In this document: positions 22,801-32,903 of the stretch, in pieces | Numbering within the stretch: position 1 is the first letter of the stretch | Layout: each line of letters opens with the position of its first letter | DNA from: Nocardioides sp. | GTDB taxonomy: Bacteria; Actinomycetota; Actinomycetes; Propionibacteriales; Nocardioidaceae | Reading direction: 5' to 3' | NCBI RefSeq assembly: GCF_004803405.1 | Contig: NZ_SSXI01000022.1 | Span: forward strand, 1 to 34,890 | DNA length: 34,890 nt | Position numbers and translations under genes: made by a program | The notes under the pieces: generated by a model | What the model was told of the DNA's origin: nothing | Database searches by the model: none | Seen by the model: the letters and a program-made list of their open reading frames with translations, nothing else

Positions 22801-23763
22801 ATGCAGGTGCTGGATGAGGAGAGTCCGGGTTCGCGCCTGATCTACGGCTGCATGGGGCTCGGCGGGTCCTGGGAGGACGGCCGGTACGGCGCCCGGGAGG
22901 TCGATCTGGCGGAGGCAGCCGTCGCGGCGGCCGTCGAGAGCGGGATCGGCCGCTTCGACCACGCCGACATCTACCGTCGTGGCAGTGCCGAGTCTGTCTT
23001 CGGCGAGGTCCTGCGCCGGGCGCCCGAGCTGCGGGCGCGGATCCGGATCCAGGGCAAGGTCGGCATCCGGCTGGCTGCGGGTGACGTCGTCGGGCACTAC
23101 GACCTCGGTGCGGTCGCCATCCGGGAGGGCGTGCTCGGGAGCATCGAGCGCCTCGGAGTGGAGCGGCTCGACGTGCTGCTGCTGCACCGGCCGGATCCGC
23201 TGTGGGAGCCGGTGGAGGTCGCGAGCGCGGTCGCCGAGCTGCAGCGGGACGGCCTGGTCGGCGACGTGGGCGCGTCCAACATGTCGACGGCCCAGCTCGT
23301 CGCGCTCCAGGACGCGCTGGGCACCCCGCTCGTCGCGAACCAGCTGGAGATGAGCCTCGCTCGACACGGCTTCGTGGACTCGGCGGTCCTGGTCAACCAC
23401 CCCGACAACGTCGGCACGGACTTCCCGCACGGGATGCTCGAGCACTGCGGCAGGCGCGGCATCGAGCTCCAGGCGTGGGGGGCCCTGGCAGCCGGGCGCT
23501 ACACCGGCGGATCGGCTGTCGACGGGCGGACCGCGGCGACCGCCGCGCTGGTCGCGCGGATGGCCGCCGATCTGGGAGTCACGCCCGAGGCCGTGGTGCT
23601 CGGCTGGCTGATGCGGCACCCCGCGCGGATCGCGCCGGTCGTGGGCACCACCAACCCGGACCGGATCCGGGCCTGCGCGCAGGCGGAGTCCGTCGCCGCG
23701 GCCATGACACGTGTCCAGTGGTACACCCTCTACACCGCCGCCCGAGGCAAGCCGGTGCCCTGA
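22801..23763 (+). CDS. Aldo/keto reductase (YdhF-like)
   Basis: A 320-residue NADPH-dependent oxidoreductase of the AKR barrel fold. The catalytic set is visible: Asp and Tyr in FDHADIYRRG (Tyr 60 region), Lys in RIQGKVGIR and His in DVLLLHRPDPLWEP. Later barrel parts include VGDVGASNMSTAQLVAL, VANQLEMSLARHGFVDSAVL and ELQAWGALAAG, and the cofactor-binding end has APVVGTTNPDRIRAC. Motifs match the YdhF-type family found in many bacteria; the natural substrate is unknown. A leaderless-type promoter directly precedes it, so it is probably independent of the methyltransferase gene 29 bp upstream. It converges on the pruC-like gene. Confidence 0.92.
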   Translation: MQVLDEESPGSRLIYGCMGLGGSWEDGRYGAREVDLAEAAVAAAVESGIGRFDHADIYRRGSAESVFGEVLRRAPELRARIRIQGKVGIRLAAGDVVGHYDLGAVAIREGVLGSIERLGVERLDVLLLHRPDPLWEPVEVASAVAELQRDGLVGDVGASNMSTAQLVALQDALGTPLVANQLEMSLARHGFVDSAVLVNHPDNVGTDFPHGMLEHCGRRGIELQAWGALAAGRYTGGSAVDGRTAATAALVARMAADLGVTPEAVVLGWLMRHPARIAPVVGTTNPDRIRACAQAESVAAAMTRVQWYTLYTAARGKPVP

Positions 23764-23802
23764 GCTGACCGGCGGTCATCGCTGCGCCCACCGGCGGTCG
23801 GC

Positions 23803-23825
23803 GGCTCGGCCGCGTCCGACGCGGA
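23803..23825 (+). repeat. 23-bp segment shared with the 3' end of fprA
   Basis: This intergenic segment matches 32881-32903 at 22 of 23 bases, in the same orientation. There it covers the fprA stop codon and last codons. A 13-bp stretch (GCGGTCATCGCTG, 23772-23784) is also shared with 32755-32767. The remainder of the gap 23764-23936 holds two copies of ACCGGCGGTC (23768 and 23790) and no gene. Confidence 0.55.
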
Positions 23826-23936
23826 TGGTGACGGTTGCCGAGGTCGTCGTACGGCCTTCCCCCGGGTCGTGTCTACCACTCGTCGGCTGAAGCCACTGCC
23901 GCCGCGTCAGAGTGACCGAGGACAGCAGTCGCCCGG

Positions 23937-25106
23937 TCAGCGGAGCAGGGGCGCGAACGTCAGCCCCAGGTGCAGCAGGAGCCGGTGATCGCCGCGGTTG
24001 AGATCCAGCCCGGTGACCTGCTCGATCTTCTGGAGCCGGTAATAGACGGTCTGTCGGTGCACGTTGAGTGCGCTCGCGGTCTGCTGCGCGTTGCCGGCGT
24101 GCTGCAGGAACGAGTCCGCCGTCCTGATCAGCTCCGCGTCGCCGTACTCCAGCAGTCGGACGACGGCCTCGTCGAGGACCGCCCCGGCGAGCGCGCTGTC
24201 CGGGCCACAGGCCAGCAGTCGGTAGACGCCCAGCTCGGGCCACACGGCGACCGGCCGGACATCGGGTACGGCGGCGCACACACGGCTCGCGAGCCGTGCC
24301 TCCTGCCAGCTCGCGCGGGCATCCGCCAGGTCAGGCCGCGGGCCCCCGACACCCACCACGAGGTGCTCGCGGTCACGAGCGTCCAGCCGTTCGGAGTACA
24401 GGTCGCGCACGCGCCGGGCGACGTCGAGTGCGGGGGCGAGGTCCCCACCCGGCACGGGCACCAGCAGGGTGGTTTCACTCTCGCTCGCGGTCGCCAGCAC
24501 GGAGCGAGGCAGGCTCCAGAGGTTGATCGGCACGGCCGGCGCGGGACCGGTCCCCGCAGGCGGGCTGGTCACCCGCAGTTCGAGCACGCTGATCGGCACC
24601 CCCCGGCGGACCATGCCCTGCTGGTCGATCTCGTCGGCGGCCTGCTCCGCGGACTCGCGATCAGGCGAGAGCAGGTCCTGCAGCTTGAACTCGAGCACGT
24701 CCCGGGCCCGGGACTGCTGTGCCATCAGCGCTCCGGCGCGTTCGGCGAGCCGCATGGCGGCTGCGACGCGCGGTTCGTCCACGTCGTGGTAATCGTCGAG
24801 CACCCACAGGTAGCCGTAGGTGACGCCGTTCCAGCGAGCAGGCAGGCACAGGCGCGGCAGGATCCGCTGGTCGGGGGACGCGGGGGTACGCACGGGCTCG
24901 TCGCTGGTCGCGATCCCGAACTGCTCGAACCACCTGCGCACGTCGGCCGAGGAGCGACGCTGCAGGATCGAGTCCTGCCGGATGTCGTCGATCTCCTCAC
25001 CATGCGAGCCGAAGGCGACCATGTTGAAGTGCCGGTCCTCGAGCGTGACCGGGCGCTGCAGGAGCCGGGACACCTCGTCGGCGATGTCCTGGAGCTCGGG
25101 TCTCAT
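23937..25106 (-). CDS. PucR family regulator of proline catabolism (PruC-like)
   Basis: A 389-residue transcription factor. The N-terminal half (about 1-260) is a sensory region starting MRPELQDIADEVSRLLQRPVTLEDRHFNMVAFG. The C-terminal ~70 residues are the PucR/CdaR helix-turn-helix (LIRTADSFLQHAGNAQQTASALNVHRQTVYYRLQKIEQVTGLDL). It is divergent from proline dehydrogenase and glutamate-semialdehyde dehydrogenase genes, the same order as Rv1186c (PruC)-pruA-pruB in M. tuberculosis, where this type of protein activates the pair in response to proline. That makes the role well supported by context. The ATG at 25106 has GGAGG 6 bp upstream; an ATG ten codons earlier lacks this. A shared motif in the divergent gap is its likely binding site. 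Confidence 0.88.
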   Translation of the reverse strand: MRPELQDIADEVSRLLQRPVTLEDRHFNMVAFGSHGEEIDDIRQDSILQRRSSADVRRWFEQFGIATSDEPVRTPASPDQRILPRLCLPARWNGVTYGYLWVLDDYHDVDEPRVAAAMRLAERAGALMAQQSRARDVLEFKLQDLLSPDRESAEQAADEIDQQGMVRRGVPISVLELRVTSPPAGTGPAPAVPINLWSLPRSVLATASESETTLLVPVPGGDLAPALDVARRVRDLYSERLDARDREHLVVGVGGPRPDLADARASWQEARLASRVCAAVPDVRPVAVWPELGVYRLLACGPDSALAGAVLDEAVVRLLEYGDAELIRTADSFLQHAGNAQQTASALNVHRQTVYYRLQKIEQVTGLDLNRGDHRLLLHLGLTFAPLLR

Positions 25107-25153
25107 CCGCTGCCTCCGATGGGTTCCACTCCGCATCTTGCAGCGGGATTGAG

Positions 25154-25194
25154 CAGATGTCTAACAGATCTTGCACCAACGTCTGGCAGTTGTC
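25154..25194. promoter_or_regulatory. Paired motif in the pruC-pruB gap, candidate PruC operator
   Basis: CAGATGTC (25154-25161) and CAGTTGTC (25187-25194) are 33 bp apart. The first is the exact reverse complement of GACATCTG, which occurs twice, 32 bp apart, in front of putP. The site lies in the 156-bp divergent gap between regulator and proline dehydrogenase. Confidence 0.6.
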
Positions 25195-25262
25195 TCGGGT
25201 GCTGCCCGATGCCGCCGCCGTACGTTGCGGGGAGTTGCCCAGATCACATCCCGGAGGTTCTC

Positions 25263-26189
25263 ATGCTCGGTCCCCTGTTGCTCCGCGCGTCTCGCAGCGA
25301 AGGCGTCCGAGGAGCGGTGTCGGTGGCACCGATGTCGCGCAACCTCATCGACCGCTTCGTGCCCGGGGAGCAGATGAGCGACGTCCTGGACGCGACCGAC
25401 GACCTGGTGAGCTCCGGTCGAGCGGTCACGATCGACCACCTCGGTGAGGACACCCTCGACCGGGCCCAGGCGAGCGCCACGCGGGACACCTACGTCCGGC
25501 TGCTCGGTCGCCTGGCCGACCTCGGGCTCGCATCGCGCACCGAGGTGTCCCTGAAACTCTCCGCCGTGGGTCAGGCGCTGCCGGCTGACGGCCACGCCGT
25601 GGCGCTCGACAACGCACGGGCGATCTGCGCGGCCGCATCGTCGGCGGGGACCACCGTGACCCTCGACATGGAGAACCACACGACCGTCGACTCGACGTTG
25701 GCGGTGCTGGGCGACCTCCGCGCCGACTTCCCGTGGGTCGGCGCGGTGCTGCAGTCCTGCCTGCGCCGGACCGAGGGCGACCTGCGCGACCTCAGCCACG
25801 CCGGCTCCCGCGTTCGGCTCGTCAAGGGCGCCTACGCCGAGCCCGCGTCCGTGGCGTACGCAGCGAAGCGCGACGTCGACCTCGCCTACGTGCGCGGTCT
25901 CAAGCTCCTCATGGCCGGCGCCGGCTACCCGATGGTCGCCAGCCACGACCCGCGGATGATCGCGATCGCGCGCGACCTTGCCGAGCGGTACGACCGGACC
26001 GCGGACACCTACGAGTTCCAGATGCTCTACGGGATCCGCGTTCCCGAGCAGCGCCGGCTGGTCGCCGAGGGGGAGACCATGCGCGTCTACGTGCCCTACG
26101 GCGAGGACTGGTACGGCTACTTCATGCGCCGCCTGGCCGAGCGGCCCGCGAACGTCGCCTTCTTCCTCCGCTCCCTCGTCAGCCGCTGA
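25263..26189 (+). CDS. pruB: Proline dehydrogenase (monofunctional)
   Basis: A 308-residue FAD enzyme that oxidises L-proline to 1-pyrroline-5-carboxylate and passes electrons to the respiratory chain; probably soluble or loosely membrane-bound. Barrel motifs of the family are all present: EVSLKLSAVGQALP, TLDMENHTTVDSTL, LQSCLRRTEGDL, RLVKGAYAEP, VASHDPRM, YEFQMLYGIR, and the substrate-binding end RVYVPYGEDWYGYFMRRLAERPANV. The length is typical of the short actinobacterial form. The ATG at 25263 follows GGAGG and opens MLGPLLLRASRS. The P5C dehydrogenase gene follows 45 bp later. Control is probably by the divergent PruC-like regulator. Confidence 0.96.
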   Translation: MLGPLLLRASRSEGVRGAVSVAPMSRNLIDRFVPGEQMSDVLDATDDLVSSGRAVTIDHLGEDTLDRAQASATRDTYVRLLGRLADLGLASRTEVSLKLSAVGQALPADGHAVALDNARAICAAASSAGTTVTLDMENHTTVDSTLAVLGDLRADFPWVGAVLQSCLRRTEGDLRDLSHAGSRVRLVKGAYAEPASVAYAAKRDVDLAYVRGLKLLMAGAGYPMVASHDPRMIAIARDLAERYDRTADTYEFQMLYGIRVPEQRRLVAEGETMRVYVPYGEDWYGYFMRRLAERPANVAFFLRSLVSR

Positions 26190-26234
26190 CGACCACCACC
26201 CCGACGACGTCAGACCACCGAAAGGACACCACCC

Positions 26235-27866
<1,632 letters not shown>

Positions 27867-27870
27867 AGCC

Positions 27871-30800
27871 GTGGGCTGGGAACCGAGCGCTACCACCGGT
27901 TCGACGGTCCGGTTGACCGGCTTCGGGGCCCGGCTGGACGCCCTGTCGCCGGGCGGGATGGACGCCGAGTTCGACGGCGAGGCGGGCATCTTCACCCTGT
28001 ATGTCGCCGGTGAGCCCGCCTCGCTGAGCGAGGTGCTGCCGCTGCTGCACAGCCTGGGCCTCGTCGTCCTGGACGAGCACCCGCACTGTCTGGTGCGCGA
28101 AGGTGCCGTGGCGTGGGTGTATGAGTTCCGGGTGCGACTGGAGCCGGCCGCTCCCGATGCCGACCCAGGTCTCCTCGTCGAGGCGTTCCGGGCGGCCTGG
28201 GACGGGCTCGTGGAGGTCGACTCGTTCAACCTCCTGGTCGCCCGGGCCGGCCTCAGCTGGCGCGAGGCGGCGCTGATGCGCGCCTACGCCCGCTTCCTCA
28301 AGCAGGTGGGTCTGCCCTTCGGTCCGGCTCAGGTCGTCCAGGTCCTCGAGCGGCATGCCGGCACCACGGGCCTGCTGGTCGAGCTGTTCGTGCGCCTGCT
28401 CGATCCGGACCGCGCGAGTGCGGACGAGGCGGCAGCGCTGGAGAGGGAGGCGCGAGCAGCCATCGAGGCTGTCTCCGGGATCGACGACGACCGGATCCTC
28501 CGCGCCTACCTCGCGCTGGTCCTCGCCACCATGCGCACCGACTTCTTTCGCATCAGCGGGTCCGGTCGGCCGGCGTCGACGATCACGCTCAAGCTCGCCT
28601 CGCGGTCGATCCCCGAGGTGCCGGAGCCTCGGCCGCTGCACGAGATCTTCGTCCACGGTCCCGACGTGGAAGGCGCGCACCTGCGGTACTCCCGGGTCGC
28701 CCGCGGTGGTCTGCGTTGGTCGGACCGGGCCGAGGACTACCGGACCGAGGTGCTCGGCCTGGTCCGTGCCCAGATGGTGAAGAACGCGATCATCGTGCCC
28801 GCCGGTGCCAAAGGCGTCTTCGTGGCGAAGGGTGCCGACGGAGCGAGCTGCTACCGCACGTTCGTGTCCGCGCTGCTCGGTGTGACCGACGATCTCGACG
28901 TCACGACAGGGGAGGTGGTGCCTCCCGAGCGCGTGGTGCGTCGTGACGGTGACGACCCCTACCTGGTGGTGGCTGCTGACCGCGGGACCGCCGGCCTGTC
29001 CGACGTGGCCAACGCCGTCGCGGAGGAGCGGGGATTCTGGTTGGGTGACGCCTTCGCGTCGGGCGGGTCGACGGGCTATGACCACAAGACGGTCGGGATC
29101 ACCGCTCGCGGTGCGTGGGAGAGCGTCAGGCGCCACTTCCGCGAGCTCGGCATCGAGGCTGACCGTGACGAGATCACCGTGGTCGGGATCGGCGACATGG
29201 GCGGCGACGTCTTCGGCAACGGGATGCTGCTCAGCGAGCGGATCCGGCTGGTCGCTGCGTTCGACCACCGCCACATCTTCATCGACCCCGACCCCGACCC
29301 CGAGCGGTCCCACGCCGAGCGAGCGCGGCTCTTCGCCCTGCCGCGTTCGAGCTGGGCGGACTACGACCCGGCACTGATCAGCGCCGGGGGTGGGGTCTGG
29401 CCGCGGACAGCCAAGTCCGTTCCGGTCAGCCGCCAGGCCGCGTTGGCCCTGGGCCTGCCCGCCGGGACGACAGCGTCATCCTCCCAGGAGCTGATCAAGG
29501 CCATCCTCCGGGCGCCCGTCGACCTGCTGTGGAACGGGGGCATCGGCACCTACGTGAAGGCGGCGACGGAGTCCCACCTCGACGTCGGCGACAAGGGGAA
29601 CGACGGCGTGCGGGTGAACGCGCGAGAGGTGCGAGCCCGGGTCGTCGTCGAGGGCGGCAACCTCGGTGTCACGCCGCGCGGTCGGATCGAGCTCGCGCAC
29701 GCTGGTGGCGTCGTCAACAGCGACGCATGGGACAACTCGGCCGGAGTGGACTGCTCGGACCACGAGGTCAACATCAAGATCCTGCTGAACTCGGTGGTCG
29801 CGAGTGGCGCGCTGGACCGGCCGGCGCGGGACGCACTGCTCGCGGAGATGACGGACGACGTCGTCGAGCTCGTGCTCGCAGAGAACCGGGCCCAGAACGA
29901 CCTGTTGGGCACGGCCCGGCATCGTGCCGTGGAGCTGGTGGGCGTCCATGCCCGACTGATCGCTCATCTGGAGAGCAGGGGCGCCCTGGCCAGGCAGCTG
30001 GAGGCGCTCCCCGGTCAGGATGAGCTCGATCGTCGCGCCGAGGAGGGCACCGGACTGACCTCACCCGAGCTCGCCACGCTGGCGGCTCACGTCAAGCTCA
30101 TGATGAAGGCGGAGCTGTTGTCGTCCGAGGTGCTCGACGAGGACCTGTTCGCCGGCCGGCTGCTCGACTACTTCCCGGCCCAGCTGCGGCGACGCTTCCC
30201 CGAGGCCATCGCGCAGCACCCGCTGCGCAAGGAGATCCTCGCCACCGTGCTGACCAACGAGCTGGTGGACTCCGGCGGGATCTCCTTCGCCTTCCGCATC
30301 TCGGAGGCCACCGGAGCCTCGACGGCCGACGTCGTCCGCGCCTACGCGGCCGCGTACGACATCTTCGATGTCGCCGCACTCCTGCGTGAGGCACGCTCCG
30401 CGGGCACCACGCTGGTCGCGAACGTGCTGACGGGCGAGGTCCGCCGACTGATGGAGCGGGCCACGCGTTGGCTCCTCGCCCAGCGGCCGCAGCCGGTCGC
30501 TGTCGCAGCGGAGACCGCTCGCTACCGGGACGCCGTGACGGCGCTCGCACCCCGGCTGCCTGGTCTGCTGGTCGGCACCGACGCTGCGATCGTGGCGGGG
30601 CGTACGGCTGCCGCGACGGCGCTGGGCGCCGATCCGGAGCAGGCGCGGGAGGCGATGACGCTGCTGCACCGCTTCTGCCTGCTCGACGTGGTGGACCTGG
30701 CTCGGCAGCTCGAGGTGGAGCCCGACCTCGCGGCCCGGCTCTACTACGGGCTCAACGCCCACCTCGATGTCGACCACCTGCTCAGTGCGGTGTCGGCGCT

Positions 30801-31128
30801 GCCGCAGCGGGACCGATGGGAGACGCAGGCGCGGCTGTTGCTCCGCAGCGACATCTATCGCGCCGTGCGTGCTCTGTGCGCCGACGTGATGGCCCAGGCG
30901 GGCGAGGACCACTCCGTCGAGCAGGCGATCGCGGAGTGGGAGGACGCCAATCGGTCCCGCATCGCCCGGTCCCGCCTCATTCTCACCGAGATCGCTCAGG
31001 TGTCGCCGGCCTCGGTGACCACCCTCTCGGTGGCCGTGCGACAGCTCGCCAGCATGGTGAGCGGAACGCACGTCCCGCTGACGGCGGGCGGAGTGCACCC
31101 GGCGCCCCGTTGGACATCTGTCGCATAA
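27871..31128 (+). CDS. gdh: NAD-glutamate dehydrogenase, short form lacking the N-terminal ACT1-ACT2 region
   Basis: A 1085-residue cytoplasmic enzyme oxidising glutamate to 2-oxoglutarate and ammonia with NAD. It matches the large L180 family: an ACT-like domain at about 10-100 (ending WVYEFRVRLEPA), a helical linker (LSWREAALMRAYARFLKQVGLPF), the catalytic domain with RGGLRWSDR (about 278-286), TEVLGLVRAQMVKNAIIVPAGAKG, the NAD site GIGDMGGDVFGNGML (about 439) and VVEGGNLGVTPRGR, and a long C-terminal helical domain. Standard members have about 1600 residues with the glycine-rich catalytic motif near residue 800, so roughly 500 N-terminal residues are absent. The missing part is not encoded just upstream, where pruA ends 4 bp before this GTG. 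The tight spacing implies translational coupling. Confidence 0.9.
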   Translation: MGWEPSATTGSTVRLTGFGARLDALSPGGMDAEFDGEAGIFTLYVAGEPASLSEVLPLLHSLGLVVLDEHPHCLVREGAVAWVYEFRVRLEPAAPDADPGLLVEAFRAAWDGLVEVDSFNLLVARAGLSWREAALMRAYARFLKQVGLPFGPAQVVQVLERHAGTTGLLVELFVRLLDPDRASADEAAALEREARAAIEAVSGIDDDRILRAYLALVLATMRTDFFRISGSGRPASTITLKLASRSIPEVPEPRPLHEIFVHGPDVEGAHLRYSRVARGGLRWSDRAEDYRTEVLGLVRAQMVKNAIIVPAGAKGVFVAKGADGASCYRTFVSALLGVTDDLDVTTGEVVPPERVVRRDGDDPYLVVAADRGTAGLSDVANAVAEERGFWLGDAFASGGSTGYDHKTVGITARGAWESVRRHFRELGIEADRDEITVVGIGDMGGDVFGNGMLLSERIRLVAAFDHRHIFIDPDPDPERSHAERARLFALPRSSWADYDPALISAGGGVWPRTAKSVPVSRQAALALGLPAGTTASSSQELIKAILRAPVDLLWNGGIGTYVKAATESHLDVGDKGNDGVRVNAREVRARVVVEGGNLGVTPRGRIELAHAGGVVNSDAWDNSAGVDCSDHEVNIKILLNSVVASGALDRPARDALLAEMTDDVVELVLAENRAQNDLLGTARHRAVELVGVHARLIAHLESRGALARQLEALPGQDELDRRAEEGTGLTSPELATLAAHVKLMMKAELLSSEVLDEDLFAGRLLDYFPAQLRRRFPEAIAQHPLRKEILATVLTNELVDSGGISFAFRISEATGASTADVVRAYAAAYDIFDVAALLREARSAGTTLVANVLTGEVRRLMERATRWLLAQRPQPVAVAAETARYRDAVTALAPRLPGLLVGTDAAIVAGRTAAATALGADPEQAREAMTLLHRFCLLDVVDLARQLEVEPDLAARLYYGLNAHLDVDHLLSAVSALPQRDRWETQARLLLRSDIYRAVRALCADVMAQAGEDHSVEQAIAEWEDANRSRIARSRLILTEIAQVSPASVTTLSVAVRQLASMVSGTHVPLTAGGVHPAPRWTSVA

Positions 31129-31153
31129 CTAGGTCCGATCTTCGGACATCTGT
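31112..31153. promoter_or_regulatory. Paired GGACATCTGT motif upstream of putP
   Basis: Two exact copies of GGACATCTGT (31112-31121, inside the last gdh codons, and 31144-31153) are 32 bp apart, about three helical turns. The core GACATCTG matches, in reverse orientation, the motif in the pruC-pruB gap. Likely a shared regulator site. Confidence 0.6.
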
Positions 31154-31160
31154 GCGCCGC

Positions 31161-31186
31161 GGGTGACGCGCGTCACCCCCTAACGT
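31161..31186 (+). promoter_or_regulatory. putP promoter with 18-bp CRP-like palindrome and -10
   Basis: GGGTGACGCGCGTCACCC (31161-31178) is a perfect palindrome containing GTGA-N6-TCAC, the core of CRP/GlxR-type sites. TAACGT (31181-31186), a likely -10, starts 2 bp after it. The palindrome thus covers the spacer and part of the -35 area, a position that favours repression or RNA-polymerase contact. AAGGAG precedes the putP ATG. Confidence 0.6.
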
Positions 31187-31215
31187 CACGGGAACCTCGA
31201 AGCCAAGGAGCACGA

Positions 31216-32730
31216 ATGTCAGACCAGAACTACCAGCTGTTAGCACTGCTCATCTACCTGACGGCCATGCTGGCGATCGGAGGGTGGGCCTACCTCCGCA
31301 CCACGGACCTCGGCGACTACATGCTGGGCGGGCGCGGCCTGGGCCCGATGGTGAGTGCGCTGAGCGCCGGTGCGTCGGACATGTCCGGCTGGCTTCTGCT
31401 CGGCCTCCCCGGTGCCATCTACGCCGCCGGCCTCGTCGAGGGCTGGATCGCGGTGGGGCTGACCGTGGGGGCATGGCTCAACTGGAAGTACGTCGCCCCG
31501 CGCCTGCGCACGTACACCGAGGTGGCCGGTGACTCGATCACCGTGCCGAGCTTCCTGGAGAACCGTCTCAAGGACACCTCGCGGCTGCTCAGGGTCGCGT
31601 CCGGCTCGATCATCCTGCTGTTCTTCACCTTCTACGTGTCCTCCGGCATGGTTGCCGGCGGCGTCTTCTTCGAGAGCTCCTTCGGCTCGGGCTACCACCT
31701 GGGCATGCTCATCGTGACCGGTGTCGTGGTCGCCTACACCCTCTTCGGAGGGTTCCTCGCGGTCTCCTACACCGACTTCGTCCAGGGCACGATCATGCTG
31801 GTCGCCCTGATCATGGTTCCCGTCGTCGGCGTGTTCGCCACGGGCGGTCTCGGAGAGACGGCGGCGAGCATCCGCGCCGTGGACCCCGACCGGCTCAGCC
31901 TGCTGGCCGGCGCGACCGGGCTCGGTGTCGTCTCGGCCGCGGCCTGGGGGCTCGGCTACTTCGGCCAGCCGCACATCATCGTGCGCTTCATGGCGCTCCG
32001 CTCGGCCGGTGAGGCTGCCAGCGCCCGTCGCATCGGCATCGGCTGGATGCTCATCAGCCTCTTCGGCGCCGTGGGCACCGCTCTCGTCGGCATCGCCTAC
32101 TTCGAGCAGCACCCGGAGGCCAGCCTCAGCGACCCGGAGGCGATCTTCATCGCGCTCGGCCAGATCCTGTTCCACCCGCTCGTCGCCGGCATCCTGCTCG
32201 CCGCGGTCCTCGCGGCGATCATGAGCACCATCTCCTCCCAGCTTCTGGTCACGTCCTCGGCACTCGTGGAGGACCTCTACAAGGCGGTGCTGCGCACCGA
32301 CGCCTCCGACCGGCAGCTGGTCATGCTGGGTCGACTCGCAGTGCTCGGGGTCTCCGTGATCGCTGCGGCGCTGGCCTGGCAGAAGAGCGGCACGGTGCTG
32401 GAGCTGGTGGCCTATGCCTGGGCCGGCTTCGGGGCGTCGTTCGGCCCGGTGATCCTGCTCTCCCTCTACTGGAGGAAGCTCACCGCCACGGGTGCGCTCG
32501 CCGGCCTCGTCACCGGCGCGGTCACGGTCATCGCCTGGGGCAACGTGGAGGCGCTCAGCTCCCGGATGTACGAGATCCTTCCCGGATTCGTGCTCAGCGC
32601 GATCGTCACCGTGGTCGTCAGCCTGCTGACCTACCGGCCGGACCCGCGCATCGAAGCGGAGTTCGACGAGGCGATCCGCCTGCTCGACCGCGATGCGCCG
32701 GCGTCGCCGGAGAAGGTCGCGGTCGGGTAG
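31216..32730 (+). CDS. putP: Sodium/proline symporter
   Basis: A 504-residue membrane protein of the sodium:solute symporter family with about 13 helices, taking up proline with sodium. PutP landmarks: DYMLGGRGLGPMVSALSAGASDMSGWLLLGLPGA (sodium and substrate site), GAWLNWKYVAPRLRTYTEVAGDSITVPSFLENR, GGFLAVSYTDFVQG, and GQPHIIVRFMALRS; AAVLAAIMSTISSQLLVTSSALVEDLYK marks the second sodium site region. The ATG follows AAGGAG by 6 bp. It starts 87 bp after gdh with its own promoter region and ends at a strong hairpin, completing the import side of the proline pathway. Confidence 0.95.
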   Translation: MSDQNYQLLALLIYLTAMLAIGGWAYLRTTDLGDYMLGGRGLGPMVSALSAGASDMSGWLLLGLPGAIYAAGLVEGWIAVGLTVGAWLNWKYVAPRLRTYTEVAGDSITVPSFLENRLKDTSRLLRVASGSIILLFFTFYVSSGMVAGGVFFESSFGSGYHLGMLIVTGVVVAYTLFGGFLAVSYTDFVQGTIMLVALIMVPVVGVFATGGLGETAASIRAVDPDRLSLLAGATGLGVVSAAAWGLGYFGQPHIIVRFMALRSAGEAASARRIGIGWMLISLFGAVGTALVGIAYFEQHPEASLSDPEAIFIALGQILFHPLVAGILLAAVLAAIMSTISSQLLVTSSALVEDLYKAVLRTDASDRQLVMLGRLAVLGVSVIAAALAWQKSGTVLELVAYAWAGFGASFGPVILLSLYWRKLTATGALAGLVTGAVTVIAWGNVEALSSRMYEILPGFVLSAIVTVVVSLLTYRPDPRIEAEFDEAIRLLDRDAPASPEKVAVG

Positions 32731-32744
32731 ACCCGAGACCACCG

Positions 32745-32775
32745 TCGGCGCCCAGCGGTCATCGCTGGGCGCCGA
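32745..32775 (+). terminator. Hairpin terminator after putP
   Basis: A 13-bp perfect stem (32745-32757 with 32763-32775, core GGCGCCCAGCG) and a 5-nt loop begin 14 bp after the putP stop. There is no T-run. It lies in the 153-bp convergent gap with fprA, which has no other clear element. Confidence 0.75.
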
Positions 32776-32880
32776 TGTGTCCCGTGGCAGTCGTCGCTCG
32801 CCTGAAGGACCAGCCAATCGCCAGCCACTCAGTCAGGTTGCCGAGGGTCGGGCCCGCATCGTCGCGCGGGTCTCCTGGGT

Positions 32881-32903
32881 GGCTCAGCCGCGTCCGACGC
32901 GGA
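32881..32903 (+). repeat. 23-bp segment at the fprA 3' end shared with 23803-23825
   Basis: 22 of 23 bases match the intergenic copy downstream of the aldo/keto reductase. Here the segment includes the fprA stop codon. Confidence 0.55.
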
